A DNA stretch of 64,000 nt, from assembly GCA_964384945.1 (NCBI GenBank), contig CAYLMK010000007.1:1-64000 (forward strand). Reading direction: 5' to 3'. This stretch comes from S015-6 sp964384945 (GTDB lineage Bacteria; Desulfobacterota; DSWW01). Under the pieces are notes generated by a model. That model was not told the DNA's origin and did no database searches. It saw only the letters and a program-made list of their open reading frames with translations. Position numbers and translations under genes: made by a program. The first letter of the stretch is position 1. Each line of letters opens with the position of its first letter. Below, piece by piece: positions 1 to 9,309 of this stretch.

Positions 1-65
1 TACTGGATTTGAACCAGTGACTTCCACCGTGTGAGGATGGCACTCTACCACTGAGTTAATCGCCC
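1..65 (-). tRNA. tRNA-Val (anticodon CAC), 3' end cut by window edge
   Basis: Read on the minus strand the gene starts GGGCGAT at 65. It has a D arm (ACTC/GAGT), an anticodon stem CCATC/GGTGG around the loop CTCACAC with anticodon CAC (valine, GUG codons), and a T arm ACTGG/CCAGT with TTCAAAT. The window stops after the first base of the 3' acceptor strand, so six acceptor bases, the discriminator and any CCA lie outside. Confidence 0.9.
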
Positions 66-80
66 ATAGAAGACGAGGCA

Positions 81-109
81 ATATTACCAGAAAGGGGGCC
101 GTGCGACAA
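81..109 (-). promoter_or_regulatory. sigma-70-type promoter for tRNA-Val
   Basis: On the minus strand TTGTCG (104-109) and TAATAT (81-86) are separated by 17 bases. The predicted start is near 74, just ahead of the tRNA 5' end at 65. Position and spacing support it; each box matches the consensus at four of six bases. Confidence 0.5.
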
Positions 110-268
110 GGGGCGGGGTGAAGAAAAGGCCGGCGAGGAGCGCAGGGTCGGAGGGAGCCGGCTGCGGCCTTCTGCCCGTGACGCGCATCCAAATTGCCGG
201 ATTCCATGTGCATGGCCTCCGTGAACCGCTTGCGCCTCCCCGCTCCGACTTCGAAAGGAGCAGTTCCC

Positions 269-3200
269 GTGCGCTTTCGCAACGAAGATCCCGGTCGGGA
301 AACCGGAGCGCGATCGGCCGGGCCGGACGGATTGTATGACCCGGCCTTCGAACATGACGCCTGCGGCGTCGGGTTCGTCGCGCGCATGGACGGCCGGCCG
401 GATCACGCAGTGATCCGGGATGCGGTCGAGATTCTCGTGAATCTCGAGCACCGAGGGGCCGTCGGCGGGGACAAGGCGACCGGGGACGGGGCCGGCTTGC
501 TGGTCCAGATTCCGGACCGATTCCTCCGGGATGTTTGTCTCGAGTCGGGATTCCGCCTGCCCGAATCGGGGCAGTACGGGGTGGGCATGGTTTTTCTGCC
601 GAGGGATCCGCGCCTCGCCGACGAGGCGGTGCGCACGTTCGAGGATGTCTGCCTCGAGCAGCGGTGCGAGGTGCTGGGATGGCGAAGGGTGCCGGTCGAG
701 GCGGGTCCGCTCGGGGAGTTCGCGAAGGCCTCGCAGCCCGACATCCGACAGGTTTTCCTGTCGCGAGGGGGCGCCCCGCCCGATGCGTTCGAACGGAAGC
801 TCTATGTTGTCCGGCGGATTGCCGAAAAGAGGCTCGCTTCCGGACGGAGGGACGGCGCCGGCGCGTTTTACGTTGCCGGCCTTTCCGCCCGGACGGTCGC
901 ATACAAAGGGATGCTGATCGGGACACAGCTCGCCGCGTTTTATCCGGATCTGCGGGATGAAAGGTTCCAAAGCGCCTTTGCGGTCCTTCATCAGCGCTAC
1001 AGCACGAATACCTTTCCGAGCTGGAGCCTCGCACAGCCCTTCCGCTTCCTGGCTCACAACGGCGAGATCAACACGTTGCGAGGCAACGTGAACCGGATGC
1101 GGGCCCGGGAGTCGATCCTGGAATCCGAGCTGTTCGGCGCCGACATCGAAAGGCTCAAGCCTGTGATCGACGAGGGCGGCAGCGATTCCGCCATGCTGGA
1201 CAACGTGCTCGAGCTTCTCGTTCTCGGGGGCCGATCGCTCCCGCATGCCGTGATGATGCTTGTTCCGGAGGCGTGGGGAAGCATGTATCTGATGGGCGAG
1301 GATCGGCGGGCCTTTTACGAGTACCATGCGGCCGTCATGGAGCCCTGGGACGGCCCGGCGGCGCTCGCCTTTGCAGACGGCCGCTACGTGGGGGCCGCCC
1401 TCGACCGTAACGGTCTTCGCCCCGCCCGCTACACGGTCACCCGGGACGGACGGGTGATCCTTGCGTCGGAGGCCGGTGTCCTGGAGACCCCGGAGGACCG
1501 GATCGTGAGCCGCGGAAAGCTGCGGCCCGGCAGGATGCTGCTGGTCGACCTCGAGCAGCACCGGATCATTCCCGACAGCCAGATCAAGGCCACGATCTCG
1601 AGGCAGCGGCCTTACCGGCACTGGGTCGCGGAAAACAGGATCAGCCTCCGGGGTCTGCTCATGCCTTCGCATCCTCCCGGCGAGGATCCGAAGGTCCTCC
1701 TCCGGAAGCAGCATGCCTTCGGCTACACGGCCGAGCACCTGAACCTTGTGCTCGCCCCGATGGCCGCTCACGGCCAGGAAGCGGTGGGCTCCATGGGGAA
1801 CGACGCCGCCCTTGCGGTGCTCTCGGACCGACCGCAGTTGCTCTTCGACTATTTCAAGCAGCTCTTCGCACAGGTCACGAATCCTCCGATCGATCCGTTG
1901 CGGGAAGAACTCGTGATGTCCCTGATGAGCTTCGTGGGACGCCAGAGAAACCTGCTTACGGAGACGCCGGAACACTGTCGGCAGCTCAAACTGAACCACC
2001 CGGTTCTCACCCCGGAGGACATGCAGCGGCTGCGTCATGCCAACCATCCGGAACTCGGCACCGCGGACCTGGACACGCTCTTCCCTGCCGGAGGAGACGG
2101 GTCCGCCCTGGAGGCGGCCCTGTCCCGCCTCTTCGAGCAGGCAGAGAAGGCGATCGACGGAGGGACTTCGATCCTGATCCTCACGGACCGAAACGTCGAC
2201 GCGGCCCGTGCGCCGATCCCCTCGCTGCTCGCCGCCTCCGGGCTGCACCACCACCTCATCCGGAAAAGGTTGCGGACCCGCGCGGGCATCGTGGTGGAGA
2301 GCGGGGATCCCCGCGAGGTCATGCACTTCGCGCTTCTGATCGCTTACGGGGCGAACGCGGTCTCGCCCTACCTTGCGCTGGCCACCGTCAAGTGGCTCTG
2401 CGAAGAGGGGCTCCTGGAGACCTCCCCTGCCCCGGAAGAGGCCATGGACGCTTACATCACGGCGGTGAAGAAAGGCCTGCTCAAGACCCTGAGTCGAATG
2501 GGCATCTCCACGATTCGCAGTTTCCACGGCGCGCAGATCTTCGAGGCGGTCGGGCTCGGATCCGACCTGATCGAGAGGTACTTTCCCGGAACGGTTTCCC
2601 GCCTGGGGGGCATCGGGTTGGACGAGATCGCCTGGGAGGCCGGGATCAGGCACGCAAGGGCCTTTCCTCAGAACGGGTCTCCCGCCGGGCTGCTCGACCC
2701 GGGCGGGGCGTACAACAACCGGGTGGGCGGCGAGAAGCACCTGCTGACCGCCGAGGCCATCTACAAGCTGCAGCAGGCATGCTGGACGGACGACTACAAG
2801 GTATTCAAGGAATACTCCCGATTGATCGATGAGCAGACGAGCCGCGGGGTGACGCTTCGGAGCCTGCTCGGCCTTCGGGCGGACGCCGCCGCCATTCCCC
2901 TCGGGGAGGTGGAACCGGTCGAGAAGATCCTACCCCGGTTTACCTCCGGGGCCATGTCCCTCGGATCGATCTCGCCCGAGACCCACGAAGTCATTGCTAT
3001 CGCCATGAACCGGCTCGGCGCGAGGAGCAATTCCGGCGAGGGGGGGGAAGACCCGGCGAGGTACGCGCCCCTGCCCGGAGGGGAAAGTCGCTGCTCGAGG
3101 ACGAAGCAGGTGGCTTCCGGCCGGTTCGGGGTCACCATCGAATACCTGGTCCACGCGGACGAACTGCAGATCAAGATCGCGCAAGGCGCCAAGCCGGGCG

Positions 3201-4864
3201 AAGGCGGCCAGTTGCCCGGTCACAAGGTCAGCGAGGAGATCGCGCGGGTGCGGTATACGACGCCCGGGGTGACGCTCATTTCCCCGCCCCCGCACCACGA
3301 CATCTACTCGATCGAGGATATCGCCCAGCTGATCTTTGATCTGAAAATGGCCAATCCCAAGGCGCGCGTTTCGGTCAAGCTCGTCTCGGAGGCCGGGGTC
3401 GGAACCATTGCTGCGGGAGTGGCCAAGGCGAAGGCGGACATGGTCCTCATCGCCGGCCACGACGGGGGAACCGGCGCCTCTCCCCTGACCGCCATCAAGT
3501 GGGCCGGCCTGCCCTGGGAACTGGGTCTGGCCGAGACGCAGCAGACCCTGGTGCGAAACCGGCTTCGGGATCGAATCCGCATTCAGGTGGACGGGCAGTT
3601 GCGCACCGGCCGCGACCTGGCGATCGCGGCCCTCCTGGGGGCCGAGGAGTTCGGTTTCGGCACCATCACGCTCGTCGCGCTCGGCTGTGTGATGATGCGC
3701 AAGTGCCACTTGAACACCTGCCCGGTCGGCATCGCCACCCAGGACAAGGAGCTGAGAAGCCGCTTTGTCGGGAGGCCGGAGTATGTCGAGAGGTTCATGC
3801 GGTTCGTGGCCGAGGAGCTTCGCGAATGGATGGCGAGGCTCGGTTTTCGAACCGTGGATGAGATGGTCGGGCGGGCGGAACGGCTCGAGGCCCTGCCTTC
3901 GCCCGACGCGAGGAAGGCGCGGCGAATCGATCTGCGTCCCCTGATCACCCCTGCGAGCGGGGCTGACGGACCCGGCGTGCCTGTGCGTTGTGTGCGGCGC
4001 CAGGAACCCGGGATCCGCGCTTCGTTCGACGATGAGCTTCTTGCGAGGGTCGCGCCGACCCTGGAAACCAAGGCGCCGATCCGCATCGACATGCCCGTCC
4101 GCAACGTGCACAGGAGCATCGGGACCGGCCTGAGCGGCGAGATCGCCCGGCGTTACGGGCTCGGGGGTCTTCCCCCGGACACGATCACGCTGTCGCTCAC
4201 CGGTTCGGCCGGTCAGAGCCTGGGCGCGTTTCTCGCCGCCGGGGTCACCATCCGGGTCGAGGGGGATGCAAACGATTACGTCGGAAAGGGGCTTTCGGGC
4301 GGAAAGATCATCCTCGTGCCCCCTCGAAAGGCGGGGTTTGATCCGGCCTCGAACGTCATCGCGGGCAACGTCGCGCTTTACGGCGCCGTCCGGGGCGAGG
4401 CTTACCTGTACGGCCTGGCGGGCGAGAGGTTCGCGATCCGCAACAGCGGAGCCAGGGCCGTGGTGGAGGGCGTGGGCGACCACGGGTGCGAGTACATGAC
4501 CGGCGGGGTGATCGTGGTCCTGGGTACGACGGGCTACAACTTCGCCGCCGGAATGACGGGCGGGATTGCCTATGTGTACAACGACTCCGGGGCCTTCGAC
4601 ACGCGATGCAATCTGGATACGGTGGATCTGGAGAGCGTCTGGACACAGCAGGATCAGAACGAGCTCCATGCCCTCGTCGAGGCGCATCTGCGCCACACGG
4701 GCAGCCTGCGGGCGCGGCAGATCCTGGATACCTGGGAAGCGGCTCTGCCCTCCTTCGTCAAGGTGATGCCCATCGACTACCGCGAGTCGCTCGAGCGGAT
4801 GCGGTTGCAGGAAGGCAGAGAGAGGGAAACGGTCTCCGCGACGGAAGAGGTCTACGATGGGTAA
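269..4864 (+). CDS. gltB: Glutamate synthase (NADPH) large subunit
   Basis: The protein has 1531 residues if started at GTG 269. I chose this start because AAAGGAG lies about eight bases upstream and because it puts the catalytic class II amidotransferase cysteine (DACGVGF, Cys32) close to the N-terminus, as expected for a short cleaved propeptide. An in-frame ATG at 194 would add 25 unlikely residues. The order is glutaminase domain, central domain, FMN-binding synthase barrel with the 3Fe-4S cysteines 1140, 1146 and 1151 (CVMMRKCHLNTCPVG), and the C-terminal glycine-rich GXGXG helix. It converts 2-oxoglutarate plus glutamine to two glutamates with electrons from GltD. The stop overlaps the gltD start by 8 bases, so the two are translationally coupled. 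Confidence 0.96.
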   Translation: MRFRNEDPGRETGARSAGPDGLYDPAFEHDACGVGFVARMDGRPDHAVIRDAVEILVNLEHRGAVGGDKATGDGAGLLVQIPDRFLRDVCLESGFRLPESGQYGVGMVFLPRDPRLADEAVRTFEDVCLEQRCEVLGWRRVPVEAGPLGEFAKASQPDIRQVFLSRGGAPPDAFERKLYVVRRIAEKRLASGRRDGAGAFYVAGLSARTVAYKGMLIGTQLAAFYPDLRDERFQSAFAVLHQRYSTNTFPSWSLAQPFRFLAHNGEINTLRGNVNRMRARESILESELFGADIERLKPVIDEGGSDSAMLDNVLELLVLGGRSLPHAVMMLVPEAWGSMYLMGEDRRAFYEYHAAVMEPWDGPAALAFADGRYVGAALDRNGLRPARYTVTRDGRVILASEAGVLETPEDRIVSRGKLRPGRMLLVDLEQHRIIPDSQIKATISRQRPYRHWVAENRISLRGLLMPSHPPGEDPKVLLRKQHAFGYTAEHLNLVLAPMAAHGQEAVGSMGNDAALAVLSDRPQLLFDYFKQLFAQVTNPPIDPLREELVMSLMSFVGRQRNLLTETPEHCRQLKLNHPVLTPEDMQRLRHANHPELGTADLDTLFPAGGDGSALEAALSRLFEQAEKAIDGGTSILILTDRNVDAARAPIPSLLAASGLHHHLIRKRLRTRAGIVVESGDPREVMHFALLIAYGANAVSPYLALATVKWLCEEGLLETSPAPEEAMDAYITAVKKGLLKTLSRMGISTIRSFHGAQIFEAVGLGSDLIERYFPGTVSRLGGIGLDEIAWEAGIRHARAFPQNGSPAGLLDPGGAYNNRVGGEKHLLTAEAIYKLQQACWTDDYKVFKEYSRLIDEQTSRGVTLRSLLGLRADAAAIPLGEVEPVEKILPRFTSGAMSLGSISPETHEVIAIAMNRLGARSNSGEGGEDPARYAPLPGGESRCSRTKQVASGRFGVTIEYLVHADELQIKIAQGAKPGEGGQLPGHKVSEEIARVRYTTPGVTLISPPPHHDIYSIEDIAQLIFDLKMANPKARVSVKLVSEAGVGTIAAGVAKAKADMVLIAGHDGGTGASPLTAIKWAGLPWELGLAETQQTLVRNRLRDRIRIQVDGQLRTGRDLAIAALLGAEEFGFGTITLVALGCVMMRKCHLNTCPVGIATQDKELRSRFVGRPEYVERFMRFVAEELREWMARLGFRTVDEMVGRAERLEALPSPDARKARRIDLRPLITPASGADGPGVPVRCVRRQEPGIRASFDDELLARVAPTLETKAPIRIDMPVRNVHRSIGTGLSGEIARRYGLGGLPPDTITLSLTGSAGQSLGAFLAAGVTIRVEGDANDYVGKGLSGGKIILVPPRKAGFDPASNVIAGNVALYGAVRGEAYLYGLAGERFAIRNSGARAVVEGVGDHGCEYMTGGVIVVLGTTGYNFAAGMTGGIAYVYNDSGAFDTRCNLDTVDLESVWTQQDQNELHALVEAHLRHTGSLRARQILDTWEAALPSFVKVMPIDYRESLERMRLQEGRERETVSATEEVYDG

Positions 4865-6287
4865 GCCCAGCGGGTTCCTGACCTACATGCGACAGGATCC
4901 TCCGAAACGGCCGGTGGAGGAGCGCATCCGGGATTTCGCCGAGTTTGTCGGCCCTCTGCCCCCGCCCGCCCTCCGACGGCAGGCGGCCCGCTGCATGGAC
5001 TGCGGCATCCCCTTCTGTCACGTATACGGGTGTCCGGTGAAGAATCTCATCCCGGACTGGAACGACATGGTGTACAGAGACAAATGGAGACGCGCCCTGG
5101 ATTTGCTCCACGCCACGAACAACCTCCCCGAGGTGACGGGCAGAGTATGCCCCGCCCCTTGCGAACCGGCTTGCACCCTCTCCATCAACCAGCCCCCGGT
5201 TACGATCAAGCAGATCGAGCTGCAGATCGTGGAGCGCGGCTGGGAGGAGGGCTGGATTCGGCCGGAGCCGTGCGCCCGGAAGACGGGCAGGAGGGTCGCC
5301 GTCGTCGGCTCCGGTCCCGCGGGCCTCGCGGCCGCGCAACAGCTTGCCCGCCGGGGCCACGAAGTGGTGGTCTTCGAGAGGTCCGCGCGTCCGGGGGGTC
5401 TTCTCCGTTATGGCATTCCGGATTTCAAGATGGAGAAGTGGATCCTCGACCGTAGGATCGAGCAGATGATTGCCGAAGGGGTCGCTTTCGAAACCGGCGT
5501 CGAGGCAGGGGCCGACGTCTCCGCCCGATACATGCGACGCAGCTTTGACGCCATCCTGCTCGCCTTGGGCGCGGGCGTTCCGCGGGACCTGGTCGCCCCC
5601 GGCCGGGATCTCGCGGGGATTCACTTCGCCATGGACTTCCTCGTGCAGCAGAACAGGCGCAATGCCGGCGAAATCGTGGCGCCCGGGGAAGCGATCCTGG
5701 CCGCGGGGAAGAACGTGGTGGTCATCGGCGGCGGGGACACGGGTTCGGATTGCATCGGCACGGCACGGCGGCAGGGCGCGAACGAAATCGTCCAGATCGA
5801 GATTCTGCCCCAGCCCCCCTCACAGAGGGTTCCGGGCAACCCCTGGCCCACCTGGCCCCAGGTCTTGAGCACGTCCTCCTCCCAGGAGGAGGGGTGCCGC
5901 CGCTTGTGGAGCGTGGCCACGAAGGCGTTCGTCGGGGTCGAAGGAGCGGTCCGGAAGCTGCGGTGCGTGCGACTGGCCTGGGCAGAGGCGGACGAGGCGG
6001 GGCAGCGACGGGCGACGGAGAAGGCCGGCTCGGAGTTCGAGATCCGGGCAGACCTGGTGCTGCTGGCCATGGGGTTCCTGCATCCCCGCTACGGCCGCCT
6101 GGTGGAGGAACTCGGACTCGAAACTGACGAACGCGGAAACCTGCGGGTCGCGGCCGATCACATGACCACGGTTCCGGGGGTGTTCGCTGCCGGAGACTCG
6201 GTGACGGGCGCTTCGCTCGTCGTGCGTGCGATCGACTCCGGGCGTCTTGCGGCCGCGGCCGTGGACAGCTATCTTGCGGGCCGCTGA
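4857..6287 (+). CDS. gltD: Glutamate synthase (NADPH) small subunit
   Basis: A protein of 476 residues, the usual length. The N-terminal part has the two 4Fe-4S cysteine sets (CMDCGIPFCHVYGCP and CPAPCEPAC). A Rossmann FAD motif VAVVGSGPAGLAAAQQLARR sits near residue 145 and a second dinucleotide fold, VVVIGGGDTGSDC, near 285 binds NADPH. It passes electrons from NADPH through FAD and the Fe-S clusters to the FMN of GltB. It starts inside the last codons of gltB. The gene ends against a minus-strand ORF with a 19-base overlap, and no terminator is visible between them. Confidence 0.96.
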   Translation: MGKPSGFLTYMRQDPPKRPVEERIRDFAEFVGPLPPPALRRQAARCMDCGIPFCHVYGCPVKNLIPDWNDMVYRDKWRRALDLLHATNNLPEVTGRVCPAPCEPACTLSINQPPVTIKQIELQIVERGWEEGWIRPEPCARKTGRRVAVVGSGPAGLAAAQQLARRGHEVVVFERSARPGGLLRYGIPDFKMEKWILDRRIEQMIAEGVAFETGVEAGADVSARYMRRSFDAILLALGAGVPRDLVAPGRDLAGIHFAMDFLVQQNRRNAGEIVAPGEAILAAGKNVVVIGGGDTGSDCIGTARRQGANEIVQIEILPQPPSQRVPGNPWPTWPQVLSTSSSQEEGCRRLWSVATKAFVGVEGAVRKLRCVRLAWAEADEAGQRRATEKAGSEFEIRADLVLLAMGFLHPRYGRLVEELGLETDERGNLRVAADHMTTVPGVFAAGDSVTGASLVVRAIDSGRLAAAAVDSYLAGR

Positions 6288-6613
6288 GAGGGAACGGGAC
6301 GACGCCTCTGCCTGCGCACCCGCTGAACCTCTGCAAAGCACAGGCGGTTTCGCCAGCCGCGCATGTTGGACTGGTACTGATTCTTGAAGTTCTCGAACAG
6401 GCTTCTCTGCTGGGAGTTCGTGACCAGCTTCTGGCGCTCCAGCAGGGCGGAGACCGTGGCTTCCGTTTCGCGCATCTCCTTGATCTCGCTCGCGGGCATC
6501 CTCTTTCCCACGCGGCGGAGCGCGATCTCCTTTTCCTTGGCGAAATGGAGCCGCTGGAAAAGCTTCCGGATCCGATCCAGGTCCTTCTTGGATTCGATGT
6601 ACAAATCCGCCAT
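6269..6613 (-). CDS. Small basic protein of unknown function
   Basis: A 114-residue, strongly charged, mostly helical protein (MADLYIESKKDLDRIRKLFQ at the start) with an arginine-rich tail. I do not recognise the family. It starts at an ATG with CGGAG about nine bases upstream, 32 bases after pyrD, so it is probably the last gene of the rimI-pyrK-pyrD operon. Its 3' end overlaps the end of gltD on the other strand by 19 bases. Support is the ribosome site, ATG start and operon position; composition alone could arise by chance in GC-rich DNA. Confidence 0.5.
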   Translation of the reverse strand: MADLYIESKKDLDRIRKLFQRLHFAKEKEIALRRVGKRMPASEIKEMRETEATVSALLERQKLVTNSQQRSLFENFKNQYQSNMRGWRNRLCFAEVQRVRRQRRRPVPSQRPAR

Positions 6614-6645
6614 GGTGTTCTCCGCGGACTCCGGGTCTTCTCATC

Positions 6646-7581
6646 TCATGCCGGCGGACCGCCGTCGATCCGAAGCGACCCGATGATCTCCTTGACGTCG
6701 CGGACCTTGTGCCGATCGAGGTATTTCTCGATTTCTTCCAGGATCTCGATGCATGCGGCCGGGTTTCGAAAATGGGCGGTGCCCACCTGAACAGCGGTCG
6801 CGCCGGCGATCAGGAACTCCAGGGCGTCCTGGCCGCTGAGAATCCCGCCTACACCGATCACGGGGATCTTCACCTTGCGGGCCACCTCCCAGACCATACG
6901 CAGGGCGATGGGCTTTATGGCCGGTCCGGAGAGCCCGCCGACGACGGTGGCAAGCTGAGGCCTTCGCGTCTCCGGATCCACCGACATGCCGCGCACCGTG
7001 TTGATCAGGGAGAGTGCGTCCGCCCCGCCCGCCTCCGCCCTGCTTGCCATATGTACTATATCGGTGACATTGGGGGACAACTTGATGATCAGCGGTTTGT
7101 CGGTGCGTTCGCGCAGAAAGCGAACGAGGTCCTCCAGCACATCCGGATCCGAACCGAACGCGATTCCCCCTTTGCGTACGTTCGGACAGGATACGTTGAC
7201 CTCGAAGCCGTGAACGCCTTCCTGCGCGCTCAACCGATCGACCAGGACGGCGTAATCCTCCCGGGACTCTCCCAGGATGTTCACGATCACGACGGTGCGG
7301 CATTCCCGGAGGCCGGGCAGTTTTTCGGCCAGGAACGCCTCCATGCCGATGTTCTCGAGCCCGATGGCGTTGAGCATTCCTCCGCAGGTTTCGACCGTTC
7401 TCGGCGGGGGATTGCCCGGCCTCGGCGCGACGGAAAGCCCCTTCACCACGACGGCGCCGAGGCGGGAAAGATCCACGTAAGGCAGCAGGTCCAGGCCGTA
7501 CCCGCAGGTTCCCGAGGCCGTCATGACCGGCGACTTCAGGCGGAGCCCTGCCAGAGAAACCGTCGTGTCGATGTTCTTCAC
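6646..7581 (-). CDS. pyrD: Dihydroorotate dehydrogenase, type 1B catalytic subunit
   Basis: A protein of 311 residues from GTG 7581 (VKNIDTTVSLAGLRLKSPV), 16 bases after the pyrK stop. The open frame runs further upstream, but only inside pyrK. The FMN barrel has the class 1 N-terminal TASGTCGYG loop and the catalytic cysteine in VNVSCPN, typical of the NAD-linked 1B class. The phosphate-binding end IPVIGVGGI and GATAVQVGTAHF are also present. It oxidises dihydroorotate to orotate in pyrimidine synthesis. The adjacent pyrK supplies the electron-transfer subunit, which confirms the class. Confidence 0.95.
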   Translation of the reverse strand: MKNIDTTVSLAGLRLKSPVMTASGTCGYGLDLLPYVDLSRLGAVVVKGLSVAPRPGNPPPRTVETCGGMLNAIGLENIGMEAFLAEKLPGLRECRTVVIVNILGESREDYAVLVDRLSAQEGVHGFEVNVSCPNVRKGGIAFGSDPDVLEDLVRFLRERTDKPLIIKLSPNVTDIVHMASRAEAGGADALSLINTVRGMSVDPETRRPQLATVVGGLSGPAIKPIALRMVWEVARKVKIPVIGVGGILSGQDALEFLIAGATAVQVGTAHFRNPAACIEILEEIEKYLDRHKVRDVKEIIGSLRIDGGPPA

Positions 7582-7597
7582 GTCTCTGCTCTGCCGG

Positions 7598-8428
7598 TCA
7601 CTCCCTGACGGCCTCCCAGCAGATCTCCTCGGAGTCGAAAACCGGCCCTTCCGTGCACACCTTCCTGTATCGGACCTCGCCGGGGACATCCCGCGCCCGG
7701 AATGGGAACACGCAGCCCTGGCAAACACCGTATCCGCAGGCCATCCGAGACTCCAGCGCGTACTGGCCTTTGACGCCGAGGCCTTTGGTCCGCTCGGCCA
7801 CGGCCCGGAGCATGGGCAGGGGGCCGCAGACAAAAAGTTCGGCGCGCGCCGGGGGGAGGAGTTCCTCCGGATCCGACAGGAGCCGGGTGACCCTTCCCTT
7901 GACGCCCTGCCGTCCGTCCTCCGTGGCGACCCGAACGGCCAGACGCTTCCTCTCGAGCGATTCGAGAGGGACGAGATCCTCGGGGGACCTGACTCCGTAA
8001 AGAAGGGTCGTGGCAGCCTGCTGGCGCGCCAGGAGGCGAACGAGGAGGAAGTGCAGGGAAGCGAACCCGATGCCCCCGGCTACCGCCACGGCCTTCACGG
8101 CCGGATCGGGCAGGGCAAAGCCGTTTCCGAGGGGGCCGAACACCCGGAGCCCATCCCCTTTTCGCATGCGCGAAAGCAGTCCGGTTCCCTTGCCTACCGT
8201 CCTGTACAGGACCTCCACGATCCGCTCCTTCACGTCGAACACGGCAAAGGGCCTGGGGAGCAGCGGATCCTTCAATTCGGGAATCGAGAGCATCACGAAC
8301 TGACCGGGAAGGGCCTCGGCGGCCAGGTCGGGCGCCTCGAAGGAAGCCAGGAAAATTCCCGGAACGATCTCGCTGTTTGCCAGAAGGGAGGTGCGTACGG
8401 CTCGGGGTTCTCGGGCAGTCAGTGGCAA
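7598..8428 (-). CDS. pyrK: Dihydroorotate dehydrogenase electron-transfer subunit
   Basis: A protein of 276 residues. The best start is TTG 8428, with GGAGG five bases upstream (8434-8438); the start codon lies inside the last codons of rimI. The N-terminal half is an FAD-binding ferredoxin-reductase fold (LPRPFAVFDV) followed by the pyridine nucleotide domain (VAGGIGFASLHFLL). The C-terminal CGYGVCQGCVFP and a later Cys bind the 2Fe-2S cluster. It carries electrons from PyrD to NAD. The coupled order rimI-pyrK-pyrD suggests one transcript. Confidence 0.93.
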   Translation of the reverse strand: MPLTAREPRAVRTSLLANSEIVPGIFLASFEAPDLAAEALPGQFVMLSIPELKDPLLPRPFAVFDVKERIVEVLYRTVGKGTGLLSRMRKGDGLRVFGPLGNGFALPDPAVKAVAVAGGIGFASLHFLLVRLLARQQAATTLLYGVRSPEDLVPLESLERKRLAVRVATEDGRQGVKGRVTRLLSDPEELLPPARAELFVCGPLPMLRAVAERTKGLGVKGQYALESRMACGYGVCQGCVFPFRARDVPGEVRYRKVCTEGPVFDSEEICWEAVRE

Positions 8429-8874
8429 ACGCCCCTCCGCTGCATGATCAGGGCGTCCTCGCCGGTATCGGCATAGTATCTTCTCCGGACACCGCAGACC
8501 TTGAACCCGTACTTTCTGTAAAGGGAAATGGCGCCCTCGTTGGATACACGCACTTCGAGGAAGTAGTGCAGGACGCCCTCCTTTCCCATCGCTTCCAGAA
8601 CGTGATCGATCAACTGGGAGGCAAACCCCATCCGCCGAAAGGAAGGATGGACCGTGAGGTTCAGGATGTGGCATTCATCCAGGGTACGCCAGCAACACAG
8701 GTACCCCAGAACGCAGGGCGGCTGCGGTTGCCCCAGAACGACCGGGTAGGCGTGAGGGGCCCGGATTTCGCTCTCGAAGGCTTGCCGGCTCCAGGGGGTC
8801 GGGTAAGAGACCTGTTCGATCGCCAGAATCTCGTCCAGGTCCTTCTCCATCATTCTTCGTATGGAGAAAAGCAT
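8419..8874 (-). CDS. rimI: Ribosomal-protein S18 alanine N-acetyltransferase family protein
   Basis: A GNAT-fold protein of 151 residues, the normal RimI length. The acetyl-CoA-binding motif is LTVHPSFRRMGFASQLI with the R-x-x-G-x-A/G pattern, and motif B is NEGAISLYRKYGFKVCGVRRRYY, typical of RimI. The N-terminal YPTPWSRQAFESEI is the RimI substrate-groove signature. The likely reaction is acetylation of the N-terminal alanine of ribosomal protein S18. Its stop overlaps the pyrK start. Confidence 0.88.
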   Translation of the reverse strand: MLFSIRRMMEKDLDEILAIEQVSYPTPWSRQAFESEIRAPHAYPVVLGQPQPPCVLGYLCCWRTLDECHILNLTVHPSFRRMGFASQLIDHVLEAMGKEGVLHYFLEVRVSNEGAISLYRKYGFKVCGVRRRYYADTGEDALIMQRRGVCH

Positions 8875-8913
8875 CGGGGCTTCCCGTTCTCTTTCCTCAA
8901 GCCGCGCGCAATC

Positions 8914-9216
8914 TCATTCGTCGATGTCGTGCTGGTCCCTCGGGCGCTCGTAGCCGAAGATCTTGGAGAACGGCTCTCGCTGGACGACCCAGAAACAGGG
9001 GCGCATCAGCCCGTAGTCGATGAGAACGCCGACCGGATGCAGGACGTAGGCTGTCAGCCGAAGCGGGTTTCCGGCCTTCTTCGGATCATACCGATCGGTC
9101 TGCGCCTCCGCAGGCAATGCCGTCCATGCGAGAACGCCGGCGGCAACCATCGGGCAGAGCGTCTTGCATACGCTTGCGCAAAGCCTTCGAGCGGGCAACC
9201 GAGCCTTTTTCCGCAT
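8914..9216 (-). CDS. Small exported or membrane-anchored protein, unknown function
   Basis: A 100-residue protein with a signal peptide: a basic start (MRKKARLPARRL), a hydrophobic core, and an AEA-type site before QTDRYD. The mature part contains NPLRLTAYVLHPVGVLIDYG followed by LMRPCFWVVQREPFSKIFGY, which reads like a conserved amphipathic or membrane-associated module. I cannot name a function. GGGAGGAGGG precedes the ATG. It is the first gene after a good sigma-70 promoter and probably leads the rimI-pyrK-pyrD transcript. Confidence 0.7.
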   Translation of the reverse strand: MRKKARLPARRLCASVCKTLCPMVAAGVLAWTALPAEAQTDRYDPKKAGNPLRLTAYVLHPVGVLIDYGLMRPCFWVVQREPFSKIFGYERPRDQHDIDE

Positions 9217-9263
9217 GTGCGGGCCCTCCTCCCTTTTTCGAAAGAAGTCAACCCCTTTTCTTT

Positions 9264-9292
9264 ATCATAGGATCGGAAAAAGAAGCCGTCAA
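9264..9292 (-). promoter_or_regulatory. sigma-70-type promoter for the 8914-9216 / rimI / pyrK / pyrD operon
   Basis: On the minus strand TTGACG (9287-9292) and TATGAT (9264-9269) are exactly 17 bases apart, five of six matches in each box. The predicted start is near 9257, about 40 bases before the ATG at 9216. The -35 box overlaps a heptamer repeat. Confidence 0.65.
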
Positions 9293-9309
9293 TCCTCAAT
9301 CCTCACTCC
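9289..9309. repeat. Three tandem heptamers (TCAATCC, TCAATCC, TCACTCC)
   Basis: Three consecutive 7-base units, the last with one change, cover the end of the TPR gene (its stop lies inside) and the -35 box of the next promoter. The unit length matches the GCT-N4 heptamers found at 32261 and 49663. Confidence 0.7.

Noticed and set aside
56..2740. 894-residue minus-strand open frame opposite gltB
   Set aside because: It lies entirely opposite gltB, which has clear catalytic motifs; its composition is Arg/Gly/Pro-rich shadow.
9296..9309. Short CRISPR-like direct repeats
   Set aside because: Units are seven bases and contiguous, without spacers.
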